Source: Melieria omissa | Lineage: Eukaryota > Arthropoda > Insecta > Diptera > Ulidiidae | Assembly (NCBI GenBank): GCA_963971225.1 | Contig: OZ020267.1 | Location: 105,797,892 to 105,861,891 of the forward strand | Direction of reading: 5' to 3' | Length of the DNA: 64,000 bases | Shown here: positions 13,536 to 25,235 of the stretch, one piece after another | Layout of the letters: the number at the start of each line of letters is the position of its first letter | Position numbering within the stretch: position 1 is the stretch's first letter | Program-made: the position numbers and the translations under genes | The notes under the pieces: generated by a model | What the model saw: only the letters and a program-made list of their open reading frames with translations | Databases searched by the model: none | What the model was told of the DNA's origin: nothing

Positions 13536-15714
13536 AGTTGGTGAAAGGTAAAACTTTGGTTGTGAGTTAATGCTGCTGTTGCAAAGCATTGGTTTCCTAC
13601 TGATGACCTGATGACTACCCGCTTGTATCCTGAAGCTGTGATCCATTGAACAGTCATAATAATAATAAATAACAACAACAACAATTGTAACAGAGACAAT
13701 CTTAAACAACAGCAATAAGAACAGTGTTGAAGCGGAAAAACTAAAAAATTTAAAAATGTTTTTCTAATTTTTCTAAACAACATCGACAACAGCTTCGTTA
13801 TTGGAAAAATTTTTCAATATTAATATTTTTCATAGTAATAGTAATATTAGTAATATTTTTTTTAATTTTATTAATAACAACCAAACCCATTTTCAAGCAA
13901 AAACTCCTGCAAATACACACAAAAGCAGCTAAAAAAAAACTACCAACAAAAAATACTTTAACCAAAAACAATGCACAGAATTTTCAACAAGGACAAACAA
14001 AAACTCCAACAACAACAACAACAGCACACAAAACATCATTCAAATTCGACTGAGCTCAAAGAAAAAGACCAAAAACCAAAAAACAACAACAATTAGCACC
14101 ATGAAGCCATCATTAAGATCAAAATCATGAGCACAGCAACATTCAAAACATTGCACCTCAATCCAAACCAAGAACACTTCTCACCAACACCATAGCCACC
14201 GCTACCAGTACCGCTACAACCAGCCACCACTACCACCTGGCACTGGCATAACTAACTAGTAGCAGCAATCGTTGTGGTTGTCAATGTCACAAACACCTAA
14301 ACGGAATGATAAATAACGGTGCTTTTTCAAAAACGTATCCTTTGGCTGTTTTTGTTGGCCGGATCTGGTTTGGCCTGGTGCAGAAATGGATGACACTGAA
14401 GCGTGGGTGCACACAGCAGACTTACAACGCGAGAAGGACACGCACACACACACACACACAAACACGCATATAGATATCCTTGTAGAATTGAGGCCTTGCC
14501 TGGTTTTCTATCAGCTGCACTCACATTTACTCTCACATACACACACACACACACACTGTTGCCACCAACATTCAATGTTTGTGTTTTTGTTATTGTTGTT
14601 GCTGTGGTTGTTGTTGTTGTACAAGCTGCAGCTGGCATTGTGGCTGCTGATGATTGCTTGCCCCTGTGCAAAACGGCGCCAAAGGATTTTTGCACACCGA
14701 CCAACCGACCAACCAACCAACCAACCAGCCAACCGAATGTTGCCAACAAACAATTCGCACCGCTAACGCCATCAACCCCACCATACCCCCCCACCCGCGT
14801 TGCATTCACCCAAAGTAACATCAAGCAGCAACAACCGCTTCGTGCTCGCCATTTACTTGAGCGCGTTCATTGATGCATGAACGAATTTGCATTTTGTTGA
14901 CTTTGTAAAAGATTCGACATTTTGTGTGTTTGCTGGCTGCCGCTGCTGCCAATGCTCTGCGTGCCCAAAGCTATTAGGCATCCATGTTGTATGCATGTGT
15001 GTGTGTGTGTGTATGTGTGTTTGTACGGCAGCCGGCTGTCGTTGTTGTGTGCGTGTGGCAGTGCAACCGAGCGGCGGCTGTTGCTGTTGCTGATGCAGTG
15101 GAATGGATGCTGCACGTCGCAAATGGATGCTCTGAGGAACAAACATTGCACTGTGTACTCGATGTAGGTGTGTTTGGTTGTGTGTGAGTGTGTGCGGTGG
15201 AAGGAAAAGTGCAATTTCCTTCCTTTCAGAAATTCAAAAACGAACTAGCGATAAGTCAATTGCGGCGGAATGAAGTGACGCTGCTTGATGTTGCTGTTGG
15301 TTGGGGGTTTTATTGTTTGTTGTTTGAGTAATTTTTGAAAAATTTGTTATGCCAATGCTTGTGCCAGATAAAATGGCAAGTGGTGCTCGAAAATGAAAGT
15401 GACATCAATGATAAACAAGAATGCTGTTGCATTCAGCTTCAACTTGTGTAATATACATCAGTGAAAATACACATATATAGGTACTCACTGTATATATATA
15501 TGTATATGAATGTATGTTTGTATATGTGAATATGTATAGTTATTTTTGTGTTAGGACAGGTAAACCAAGGTAGAACGAGTTAATCAGCCTACTAGATTCT
15601 TACCATCAGGTAATCTGATCTACCCGGATGAGGTACTATAGATACATAGAACAGATTAGATGTAATTGGTGAAAATAATAAAAAAAATAAAGGTTAATGA
15701 TACACTGAGACCGA
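12516..15714. other. Non-coding DNA with many microsatellites
   Basis: TTG/CAA tracts at 13315-13346 and 13451-13537, CA/GT runs at 14441-14461, 14539-14554 and 14995-15011, and a GGTT/CCAA tetramer run near 14699-14722. Long open frames here encode poly-Gln, poly-Thr or poly-Cys and arise from the triplet repeats. No gene is supported. Confidence 0.6.
13451..13537. repeat. (TTG)n opa-type triplet array
   Basis: About 29 nearly uninterrupted TTG/GTT triplets with two GGTG variants near the start. On the opposite strand it would read poly-Gln, but the surrounding frame has no other protein-like features. Confidence 0.9.
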
Positions 15715-15845
15715 CAGTGGCGCACACAGGGGTATTCGAACCCCCCCAAATACCAAAATTGCTGGTGCAAAATATGATTTCAAATGGAATTGAGCTCAAA
15801 AGTTGTACGAAATCTCCCCCTAAAATGAAATCCTGTGCGCCACTG
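15715..15845. mobile_element. hAT-like MITE, copy 1
   Basis: A 131-bp element with inverted ends CAGTGGCGCACA and TGTGCGCCACTG. The 8-bp flanks (GAGACCGA and TAGACCAA) agree at six positions, as expected for an old 8-bp target duplication. The interior shares AAAGTTGTACG and AATGAAATC strings with the elements at 35425 and 58281. Ends starting CAGTGGCG and an 8-bp duplication fit the hAT superfamily. There is no coding capacity. Confidence 0.75.
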
Positions 15846-16179
15846 TAGACCAATAATGATCTATTGTGTCTCCTTCTACTACCTGTTAGAGAATATTCAA
15901 TGGTGCCATTGACCTAATAAAACTGAGTAGTTCATGGGTGGTCAGATTCATGATGTCCTTTTCTAGAAAACAATACTGGCCCAGGTATCGCCTCCTTTTA
16001 GTTCAGATTGAGTTATAGAAGAGTAGTGTGCCGCATGCACTTCCGATCGGAGACGCGATTGGGTGTATTGTAGATCCCTTAATCTCTGGAAGCTAATTTC
16101 CTTCTCTCTCTGTTAACTGAGACTGAATCTTTTAGAAACCATTTGTTCTTGGCAATCCAATTGTGTAGATCAGTTATCT

Positions 16180-16385
16180 GTGCATCATTACCTTTTGTTT
16201 TGTTTGCTCAGTAGTTTCCTCTACTACTCACAGAACCTAAAGACACTTAACTGTTCTAAACCAATTGTCTCCATGAGTTTGCTCAGTCTGCACAACCTAG
16301 TTAGAAGTCCAATGATTTGCTCTCAGCTGAACTTTCTTAAGTCTGAGGTGTTCTTTACTCCATTTGTAGTTGTAATTACCTAGTT
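16180..16385 (-). pseudogene. Diverged LINE 3' fragment, second copy
   Basis: This stretch resembles the neighbouring LINE tail at 16530-16680: both share a string near TTTGCTCAGTCT/CCTCAATCTA, CCTAGTTAGAAG/CCCAGTTAGAGG and TTAAGTCTGAGG/TTAGTTTGAGG in the same order. It holds no intact frame. It is probably a decayed copy of the same C-terminal region. Confidence 0.4.
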
Positions 16386-16429
16386 GTTGTTGTTGTTATT
16401 GTTATTGCCTAGGAAATCGCGGGAGTAGG

Positions 16430-16990
16430 TGTTTAACTCCCTCTTCTGCAAGCCAAAACTGGCGAAGGTAACGCAACTTGCTGCGACAAGCCGCATTACA
16501 TTGCATTATGATGTGTTCTGGAGTCTCCTCTGCTGTTTAGCAGAGTCTACAGACGCTTACCTGTTCTATCCCGATTGCATGCATGTGTTTCCTCAATCTA
16601 CAATGCCCAGTTAGAGGACCTGTGACCTGTCTAAGCTGGTTTCTCCTTAGTTTGAGGCATTCTTCACTCCAATACGGGTTATAATCTTTGATAAAGATTT
16701 TCGATTGCCTGATACCGGAGGCGCGAGTCCAGTGTTCTGTGCCTGGTCCTTTCCTTAAGTCTCAGTGGCTCCGTTATGGCGCTTTTTCCCAGCCCAATAA
16801 AGGATTCAGGTCCTAGAGGGGGCGTGGCTGCCGCGGTTCTATCGGGGCTGTCCGCTTCCTCGTTTCCTTCGAGACCTCTGTGTCCTGGAACCCAGAGGAT
16901 CTTCACCTGGTTGCCTTTGCCCAGTGCATTCAATGCCTCAATGCATTCCAGCAGTAATTCTGAGGTTATCATCCTCTATGCTAATCTCAA
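16430..16990 (-). pseudogene. Decayed LINE ORF2 C-terminus: RNase H plus zinc-binding tail
   Basis: Reading minus-strand from about 16990, the protein shows ECIEALNALGKGNQVKILWV followed by PGHRGLEGNEEAD, the hallmark of the RNase H domain of I-clade or LOA-type non-LTR retrotransposons. Further on comes a C-x2-C...H-x4-C tail around 16500-16560 with a stop inside it. Such domains degrade the RNA of the RNA:DNA hybrid during reverse transcription. Reverse transcriptase and endonuclease are absent. Frameshifts and stops show it is dead. Confidence 0.75.
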
Positions 16991-18179
16991 AGGATATTAT
17001 TTTATGGCTGCATGACTAATCGAAGATATGACAATGTCCTTTCCAATATATGCACGCTCAAAGTTAAACTAAACATAGAGCCTGATGGCATATAAGTATC
17101 TCTGGCCTCGACGAAAATCTTCCCTCCAACTAAAAAATTCTGCTATTGTAGACAAACCGACCTTCGATTGTTGTATACCCATTTGACGTTCAGCTCGTAG
17201 GCGCCTGTATGACATTCCTCAATTCTCAAGGCATTACGGCCAAAGCTCATATTAATTTGTGACATGTGTAACGGTAAATTGTGCAGGCTGTCACTGGTGC
17301 CACCAACACAGAATCGAAAAATAAAGCGAAAAATCCAACATTAATCATATTTCTGTTGTCAACTTAACATCAAATTCATCAGGAAAATGACGACGCTAAA
17401 TGAATTTTAATTAAACAACAAACAGTAAAACAAATCCAACTACAACAACAACAAGACTATGCACACAGTAAGTCACGGCACAAAATACGCCAAACAAGTC
17501 AAAAGCCAAACTCGAAATGTACGTCAGAAGCAAAACAAAAAAAAATAAAGAATCTGTACGAAAAAGCAGCACGAAAAATTGACAAATGACAGCGCACACG
17601 TAAAATTGACGGAAAGCCACTTACCGTCCGTACAACAACGAACAGGCAGCAACAACCTAATGCCGAACGCAAAGCCATTGGAAGCGAGCTTAAAGACATC
17701 AAAAAAAGGAAGTCAATAAGTTGGAGCTTCTCCAGTCGGCTATGACTGAATTTTTTCATGCCCTACACAGTAGTTACGCACTTTTGTTGGTCCATTAATA
17801 GAAGGCAGAAGTTTTTTGGCTCTTTTTACGGGAAAAGTGATAGTTAAAGAAAATGTCTTCTAGTGGACGAAGAAGCTAAAAATATACACCAGCTGCCAAA
17901 ATAATTCACTTAATAAAAAGTGTTGAATCTTCATAAAATACTGTCAAATGGTAACTTTACTTCAAAATGGATGGTTGACATGGATGGATGGAAGACACAA
18001 CAAATTTCTTATCGATACCTCAGATTGTTTGAACGCAACAAGACTCATACGACCAGCCGGTTGAAGGATAAACTGTCGGAGAAACAGATGAAACAGAAAT
18101 AACAGGCATCCAAACGGAAGGATATATGTGTGAACAGACAAAGGAAAAGCAAATGGACAAAATGACAGATGAATGTATA
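16991..18179. other. Non-coding DNA, no gene seen
   Basis: AT-rich, with CAACAA tracts near 17440. Open frames on the minus strand at 17411-17759 are hydrophobic low-complexity strings without start context or domain pattern. Nothing else is recognised. Confidence 0.55.
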
Positions 18180-19740
18180 GTCCGTCCATACATCTATTTG
18201 ACTGATTACCGAAAGATTAGATGAACAATTCAGAGAGATGGATAGACAGACATCAAGATAAGGATGGACTAACAGACAACGAATGTACTGATAGACTGAC
18301 TGTCGGACAAAGATGAATAGACGAAAAACCAGATGGAAGTATGAATAGGTAGACGAAATCTAGAACAGCCGGCAGTTAATAAAAACACAATGCATAGGAT
18401 GAATGGAGGGATGGACGAATGATCGAACCGATATACCTGCAGACTGACGGACGGGCAGAGAGATGGAACCAGAGAAGACCGTCAGACGAACATTCTGACG
18501 CACTAAAGGACGTACTAAAAGATGTATAATTGCATATACTAACCGGCAAAAGATGAAAGATGGAAAGACGTACTGACAAATGTAAAAATTGACATATTGT
18601 TAGGCATAGATATGAAAGAACGAACAGACGTATGCACTTTATGCAATACTGACAGATGAACAATTGAATGTACTAAGAGGCAGACAGATGAGAGAACGAA
18701 TAGACGGACGAACGTTCTGTCGAACTAAAGGATGTATTGACAGATGTACAAATAGGTTTACTAACAGGCATGCAAATGGAAGCCCAAACACAGATACGAA
18801 CGTACTGAAAGACGTACTGGCAGATATACAAGAATAAGTTCTAACAGGCTGAGAGATAGAAGGACGAATAAGCATATGAACGTAATATTTAACTGATAGA
18901 TGAACAAATGGACGTACTATTAGGCAAAGTAATGGGGTCACAAAGAGGGCGACGGAAATTCTAAAATTCTGAAAGATGTAGACACGGACGTTCTAACAGA
19001 CGTATGAATGATATGCTTTATGACAGACGTACATATGGACGTACCAACAAGTAATCTGTCTCACTGAAGAACGTATTGAGGATGTGTAATTGGACGTACT
19101 TACAGACAGAGAAATTGAAACACGAACGCCGAGATGGACGTCCTAAAGAACGTACTGACAGATTTACAAACGGGCGTTTTAAGGCAGAGAGATTGAAAAA
19201 CAAACAGACGTATGAACGATATGATGTATTGATAGATGTACAAATAGGTGTACTAACAGGCATGCAAATGGAAGCACAAACACAGGTACCGACATACTGA
19301 AAGATGTACTGGCAGGTATACAAGAAGAAGTTATAACAGACTTTATGACAGATGTAGAGATGGACGTAATCAGACAAGTAATCAGAGGAGCGGCCGAATA
19401 CACGAACGGACGCTCTGTCTCACTGAAGAACGTATTGAGGATGTGTAATTGGACGTACTTACAGACAGAGAAATTGAAACACGAACGCCGAGATGGACGT
19501 ACTAAAGAACGTACTGACAGATGTACAAACGGGCGTTTTAACAGGCAGAGAGATTGAAAAACAAATAGACGTATGAACGATATGATATAGTGACAGATGT
19601 ACAAATGGAAGTACTATCAGCTAGACACATGAGAGGACGAATATACCGATGGATGCTCTGTCGAACTGAAGGACGTACTGACAGATGTACAAATGGATGT
19701 ACTAACAGGCAGAGAAATGGAATCACAAACACAGAGATAC
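18180..19740. repeat. Degenerate satellite, left part
   Basis: Imperfect units of about 75-90 bp built from strings such as ACTGACAGATGTACAAATGG, CGTACTAACAGGCAGAGAGA and CTGAAGGACGTACTGA. A larger block is also duplicated: 19050-19200 and 19410-19560 are almost the same at a 360-bp offset. The minus strand gives long open frames of RPFVHLSVRPSV type, which are an artefact of the repeat. The array continues past the LINE at 23950. Confidence 0.8.
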
Positions 19741-19762
19741 ACGTACTGAAGGACGGCATCGT

Positions 19763-20806
19763 GTGGCAAGGGCCCAGGTGGAAAGAGCGGCGCAAACTTC
19801 ACCGGTGGTGCAGCGAAATCGCAGCGACATGGCCAAGCGGCCAAGAGAGGGAAAGCTGACGGAGCGACCAACCCCACCAAAAAGGAACAAAAACGCAACA
19901 GATCGCAGTGCAAAGCCTGCAGAACAAATAGGGAGCGGCGACAAAGAGGTAAGCGAGAAGCAACTGGCAGGGCCAGGTTGCAGCAGCAACAGTTCGGAGT
20001 GGGTGAAAGTGCTCAAGAAAGGCTCTAAGCCAAATAGCAGTGCCGGCAAACCTGCCGAAGTAAGGCTGGCCAAGACCAAGTCAGTCCGACCTGATGCGCT
20101 GGTGGTTAAAGCGACTGGCTCGTCTACATATGCGGATATGTTACGCAAAGTTAAGGCCGCACCTGAGCTAGAAGCGTTGAGCTCGAATGTACTGCACGTT
20201 AGGAAGACTGCCAAAGGCGAGCTGCTGTTCGAGCTGACTAAGCCGGCTGATGAGCGCACATCAGAATTGCAGCGCCGCATGAAAGAAGTGCTGGAGCAGG
20301 ACGCGGAAGTCAGAACTTTGACGCAACAGTCGCCAGTGGTGATCAAGGACTTAGACGAGGTGACTTCGAAAGAGGACGTGCTCGAGGCGGTTCAGGCGCA
20401 GTTCGAGGAGGCCAGGAGCCTTACGTTGGACTCCATTAAGTCGCTGAGAAGTAGCTACGCAGGTACACAGATAGCGGAGTTGGTGGTACCAGCCAGCACC
20501 GCCAACAAGATGATCCAGGCAGGCAAGATTAGAATCGGCTGGGTGCGCTGCCGAATTAGGGAGATCGTGCGCCCACTAAGATGTTTCAGGTGTCTGCATT
20601 ATGGGCACATAGCAGCGGCCTGCAAAAGCAGCGTGGATCGGTCAGCGTGCTGCATTAAATGTGGCCAGAGCGGCCATAAAGCGCGGGAGTGTGTCGAGAA
20701 GCCGAAATGCATGCTATGCGAGGAGGAGCGGCTGGACGCCGCGCACATTGCTGGCAGCCGCACATGCCCAGCATACCAGAGGGCGTCTAAAAATAGGCAG
20801 CTATGA
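19763..20806 (+). CDS. R1-like LINE ORF1 (gag-like, three zinc knuckles)
   Basis: An RNA-binding ORF1 protein of the LINE, thought to coat the element RNA. The open frame runs in from the element's 5' edge; the first in-frame ATG is at 19829 (MAKRPREGKL). The N-terminal half is basic, Ser/Lys-rich and looks disordered. The middle (AEVRTLTQQSPVVIKDLDEV) resembles the conserved gag-like region of R1 ORF1s. Near the C-terminus, about residues 270-345, are three CCHC-type knuckles: CFRCLHYGHIAAAC, CIKCGQSGHKAREC, and a last one beginning CMLCEEE. It ends in TGA overlapping the ORF2 ATG (ATGA, 20803-20806), an arrangement typical of coupled translation. No internal stop was seen. Confidence 0.82.
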   Translation: MARAQVERAAQTSPVVQRNRSDMAKRPREGKLTERPTPPKRNKNATDRSAKPAEQIGSGDKEVSEKQLAGPGCSSNSSEWVKVLKKGSKPNSSAGKPAEVRLAKTKSVRPDALVVKATGSSTYADMLRKVKAAPELEALSSNVLHVRKTAKGELLFELTKPADERTSELQRRMKEVLEQDAEVRTLTQQSPVVIKDLDEVTSKEDVLEAVQAQFEEARSLTLDSIKSLRSSYAGTQIAELVVPASTANKMIQAGKIRIGWVRCRIREIVRPLRCFRCLHYGHIAAACKSSVDRSACCIKCGQSGHKARECVEKPKCMLCEEERLDAAHIAGSRTCPAYQRASKNRQL

Positions 20807-23788
20807 TACGTTTGCTGCAAATCAACATGAATCACTGTGAAGCGGCTCACAACCTGCTGAAACAAACAATACGTGAGCTTGACGTGGACGTGGCGCTTAT
20901 AAGCGAACCCTACAAACACCCGCAGGATACCATGTGGGCGTCGGATAGTGGGAAAAAGGCAGCTGTTTGGGCCTGTGGCAGGCTCCCCTTAGAGAACGCG
21001 CCAGTGGCCAAAACCGGGTTTGTGGAGGCAAAGATAGCGGGAGTATTTTACTTTAGTTGCTACGCGCCCCCGAGTATGACTACCAGCGAATACGCAGGCA
21101 TGATCGACCAATTGGTAGCGGAGGCAGGAAACAAGGGCCCAAAGGTGATAGCGGGCGATTTCAATGCCTGGGCTACGGAGTGGGGCTCGTCTAGATACAA
21201 TGCGAGGGGAAAAATTCTCCTGGAGGCCATGGCGACTCTCGACATGGTTCTTTTAAATACCGGGGATAAGCCGACATTTAGCAAAAATGGTCGTGTTTCG
21301 TATATCGACGTCACATTTGCTAGTACGAGCTTGGCCAGAGGCGCAACGTGGGTGGTTCACGACGGGTTCACCTTTAGCGATCACCAAGCAGTTGTGACTT
21401 GCTTGCAACAAGGTCCGTCACTGCAAAGGGCGTACACAAACAACGTACTAGGTTGGAAGCAGAGCACACTGGACGAAGACGTGTTTCAGCTGTGCATGGA
21501 GGATTGTGCACTATCGGGTCCAGCAGAAAACCGGGCATCACAACTTATGTGCAAAATTGACGCGGCATGCGACGCATCAATGCAACGCCGCGCTTCTTCA
21601 AACCGTAGGCGCTCAGTATATTGGTGGAACAGCAATATTGCCGAACTGCGAAAAGTCTGTATTGCCGCCAGACGTAGATTTCAACGCGCATCTGACGCGG
21701 GTACTAGAAGCAGACTGCATGCCACACTGAAGAAAGCAAAAAGTGAGCTGAAGGTCGCCATCAAAGATAGCAAAGCAAAATGCTTTACTGAGCTCTGCAA
21801 CACGGTTGATGAAAACCCATGGGGAACGGCGTATAAAGTCGTTATGAAGAAACTGGCATCGTTTAGCCCGCCGCCACCCACCTCGGCGACTTTTTTTGAA
21901 ACGCGTCGTAGAAACCCTTTTTCCGCCGCAAAACGATCTGTTGACAGATTTCCAAACAGTCTGTGCAAGCGAAGAGCCAGCAGAAGTAGGCTGCGACGAG
22001 CTGCTGAAAGCGTGCAGCAGAATTGGGGACCAAAAGGCCCCAGGTCCAGATGGCATCCCCAACAAAGTGCTGAAACTAGCAATCAAATCGCACACTGACT
22101 TATTCTTGAACGTCTACAATTCATGTCTTAAGGAAAGAGTGTTTCCGGATAGATGGAAAGTGCAAAAGCTGGTCTTGCTGCCTAAAGGGAAGAAGCCCCC
22201 CGACGACCAGTCGTCGTTTCGCCCAATATGCATGCTTGACACCGCAGGAAAACTGCTAGAGCGGCTAATTTGCAACAGGCTCGAGGATGCAATCTCAGAG
22301 GCAGGCGGCTTATCAAATCTCCAATTTGGCTTTAGGAAGGCGAGGTCTACAGTAGACGCGATCGATGTCGTTGTCAGAGCCGCTCAAGCAGCAATCGAGG
22401 GCCAGCGTTGGAAGAACGGAACTAAAGAGTACTGCTGCGTGGTAACTTTAGATATAAAAAATGCCTTCAACAGCGCTAGATGGGGCAACATATTATCTGC
22501 GCTGCGTCGGCTGCAGGTACCAGGGTACATAGTGGACATCATCGCCAGCTACTTCAGCAACAGAGTGCTGAAATACGTTACAGACGAGGGAGAAATCAGC
22601 CACTCGGTCACAGGGGGCGTTCCACAGGGCTCGGTCTTAGGCCCTACCCTTTGGAATACCATGTACGACGGTGTTCTGCGGCTACAAGTACCAAAGGCGG
22701 CAAAAATTGTGGGCTTCGCCGACGACATAGCCATTATTGTGACCGGCAAGTTCCTGAACGAGGTTGAAACGACGTGCAACAGCGTGGTGGAAACGGTGCA
22801 GCAATGGCTGACATCCGTGGGCCTTTTGCTCGCAGAGCAAAAAACGGAGGTCCTGCTAATCTCCAGCCGGAAGGTTGTAGAGACAGCCCATGTCCGGGTG
22901 GGGGGCCACATTATACAGTCGCAACCGTCGATTAGGTACCTCGGCGTAATGCTTGATACACGCTTGTGCTTTAAGCACCACCTCGTGCACGCCAGCAACA
23001 AAGCAGCGAAGACGGTGGCTGCGCTTTCGCGTATCATGCCGAACATTGGCGGTCCTAGGCAGCCTAGGCGTCTGTTGCTAATGAAAGTAGCAGCCGCGAC
23101 AATGTTATACGCGTCGCAAATATGGGCTCCGGCGATGAGGGTCAAGTCGTACCGGAGCCACATAGAATCCGTGTACCGCATCAGCGCAATACGAGTGTGC
23201 TGCGCATTTCGCACGACGTCATATGACGCCGCCTGCGTGGTGGCGGGGATGGTCCCAATTGACATTTTAGCAGAGGAAGCACGCACAAAATACGAGGAGA
23301 AGGATGCTCCGCAGCAAGGAAAGACGTACAGGGAGCTGAGCCTTAATAAGTGGCAACAGCGTTGGAATGACTCGCGTAAGGGAAGGTGGACGTTTGCACT
23401 TATAAGTGACCTTCATGCATGGATGAGCCGGGAGCACGGGGTGGTCGACTTCTACCTCACGCAGCTGCTGACGGGCCATGGCTGTTTTAAGTCGTACTTG
23501 CATAGGTGGGGATATGAGCGGAACCCCTTTTGCGATTTCTGCAGCGAAGCAGTTGAAGACGCCGAGCACATAATTTTCAACTGTGCCAGATACAACAGCC
23601 AACGACGACGCCTAGCGAGTAGGATCGGCGGCACGCCCACACCGCACTCACTAGTCGAAAAAATGATTGAGTCCAGATCCGGCTGGGACGCAGTAGCGCT
23701 CTACGCGGCGGAAGTGATGGTAAAGCAGCGCGAGACTGAAAGGAGTAGACGCGCAAACGAACGTCGCATAGTAGAAGAGCCAGGATAA
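20803..23788 (+). pseudogene. R1-like LINE ORF2 (endonuclease-reverse transcriptase), one frameshift
   Basis: ORF2 nicks the target and copies the element RNA. The first frame (20803 to about 21890) holds the APE-type endonuclease: LISEPYKHP, then VIAGDFNAWATEWGS and FSDHQAVVT. The second frame (from about 21895 to 23788) holds the reverse transcriptase: KAPGPDGIPNKV, VTLDIKNAFNSARW, GGVPQGSVLGPTLWN and FADDIAIIV (FADD at the catalytic site), then a C-terminal CDFC...H-x4-C zinc finger in HRWGYERNPFCDFC. The frames differ by one base at a run of seven T (21891-21897), and a length change there would explain the break. All else is open, so this is a young, recently inactivated copy or carries an assembly error. 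Confidence 0.87.
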
Positions 23789-23949
23789 GGCGACGTCTCC
23801 CCCTGTGAAGAGATGCCGGAAGGCGGTTCCGCAGGGGTGGATAGCGGGGGGGTGGTTTTTAGTCGGTAGAAATCCGGCATGCCGTCGAACTGGAGTTCCG
23901 GTATCTTCCGAAGATTTTCCACCTCCGTCAGAAAACAAAAAAAAAAAAA

Positions 23950-25235
23950 ACGTACTGAAGGACGTACTGAAAAATATACCAACGGACGTTCTAACAAGCA
24001 GAGATATGGCTGTACAAATGGATGTACTAATAGGCAAACATATGAGCGGACGAACACACGTATGGAAGCTCTGTCTCACTGAAGGACGTACTGACAAACG
24101 GACGTTCTAACTTGCAGGGGGATAGAAGGACCAACGGACGTTTGGATAATATGATTTACTAACAGATGAACAAATGGATGTACCAACAGGCAGAGAAATG
24201 GAAGCACAAACGCAGAGACGAGAGTACTGAAGATCGTATTGAAGTATATACTAACAGATGTACTAACAGGTTCTATTAGGCAGAGAGATAGAAGAACGAA
24301 CAGATGTATGAACAATATGTTTTACTGACAAATGTACAGATGGATGTAGTACAGATGGATGTAGATAGGAACGGACGAATACACGGACGGACGCTTTGTC
24401 TCACTGAAGACAGATGTACAAATGGTCGTATTAACAGCCACAGGGATGGAAGTACAAATAGACGTATGGACAATATGCTTTACTGACAGATGTACAAATG
24501 GATGTAACAAGAGGCGAACAGATAAGCGGACGAAAACACGGATGGAAGCTTTATCTCACTCAACAACGTATTGACAGATGTACAAATGGACATTCTAACA
24601 GGCAAAGAGATGGAAAGGAGGACGAATATACGGACGGATGCTCTGTCGAACTGAAGGACGTATTAACAGATGTACTAACAGGCAGAGAAATGTAAGCGCA
24701 AACACAGACATATACTTACTGAAGGACGTACTGACAGATATACCAATGGACGTTCTAACAAGCAGAGATATGGCAGGACGAAAATACTTATGAACAATAT
24801 GCTATACTGACAGATGTAGAAATTGATGTACTAAAATACAGACATATGATAGCACAAATGCAAGGACCGATGCTCTGTCTCACTGAAGAACGTATTGACA
24901 GATGTACAAATGGACGTATAAATACGCAGAGAAACGGAAGCACAACAGAGAGAGGGATGTGCTGACAGACGAATTGATAGCTGTACATGCGGACATTCTA
25001 ACAGGCAGAGAGATAAAGGACCGAACAGACGTATGGACGATGTACAAACGGACGTTCTAACAAGCAGATAGATGGAGGTACGAACAGATGGACAACCATT
25101 CTGACGTACTAACAGATGTTCAAATAGATGTTCTAAGAGGTATGCAGATGTAAGCATGGGCAGTCAAACAGCCGGACTGGCAGAAGTACAGGCAAACTTA
25201 CAAAACACAAAAGACACTGGACAAAAGACCGTCCA
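23950..25235. repeat. Degenerate satellite, right part
   Basis: Continuation of the array interrupted by the LINE: the same 75-90 bp units with ACTGAAGGACGTACTGACA, GATGTACAAATGG and ACAGGCAGAGA strings. It fades out by about 25235. Confidence 0.8.

Larger units (their letters stand above)
19756..23949 (+). mobile_element. R1-like non-LTR retrotransposon inserted in the satellite
   Basis: A 4.2-kb LINE with ORF1 (zinc knuckles), ORF2 (endonuclease, reverse transcriptase, C-terminal zinc finger), a short 3' UTR and a poly(A) tail ending near 23950. The flanks repeat ACGTACTGAAGGACG (19741-19755 and 23950-23964), a 15-bp target-site duplication. The motif is also part of the satellite unit, but it abuts both ends exactly. 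ORF1 has no ATG at the very 5' edge, so the element is probably slightly 5' truncated. Unlike canonical R1 it is not in rDNA. The assignment to the R1 clade rests on the ORF2 start (LLQINMNHCEAAHNLL type), the ATGA overlap of ORFs and the CCHC tail; it is inference without a phylogeny. Confidence 0.88.

Noticed and set aside
13388..14873. Long frames with poly-Gln, poly-Thr or His-Thr repeats
   Set aside because: They are translations of TTG/CAA and CA microsatellites; flanking parts of the frames show no protein-like pattern.
18376..19913. Minus-strand frames rich in RPFVHLSVRPS
   Set aside because: They come from the tandem satellite read through in an open frame; the same strings recur in other frames and at 23651-25157.
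19723..20346. 207-codon minus-strand frame inside the LINE ORF1
   Set aside because: Shadow of the real ORF1 on the other strand, which has zinc knuckles and correct position; likewise 22549-23286 and 38536-39066.
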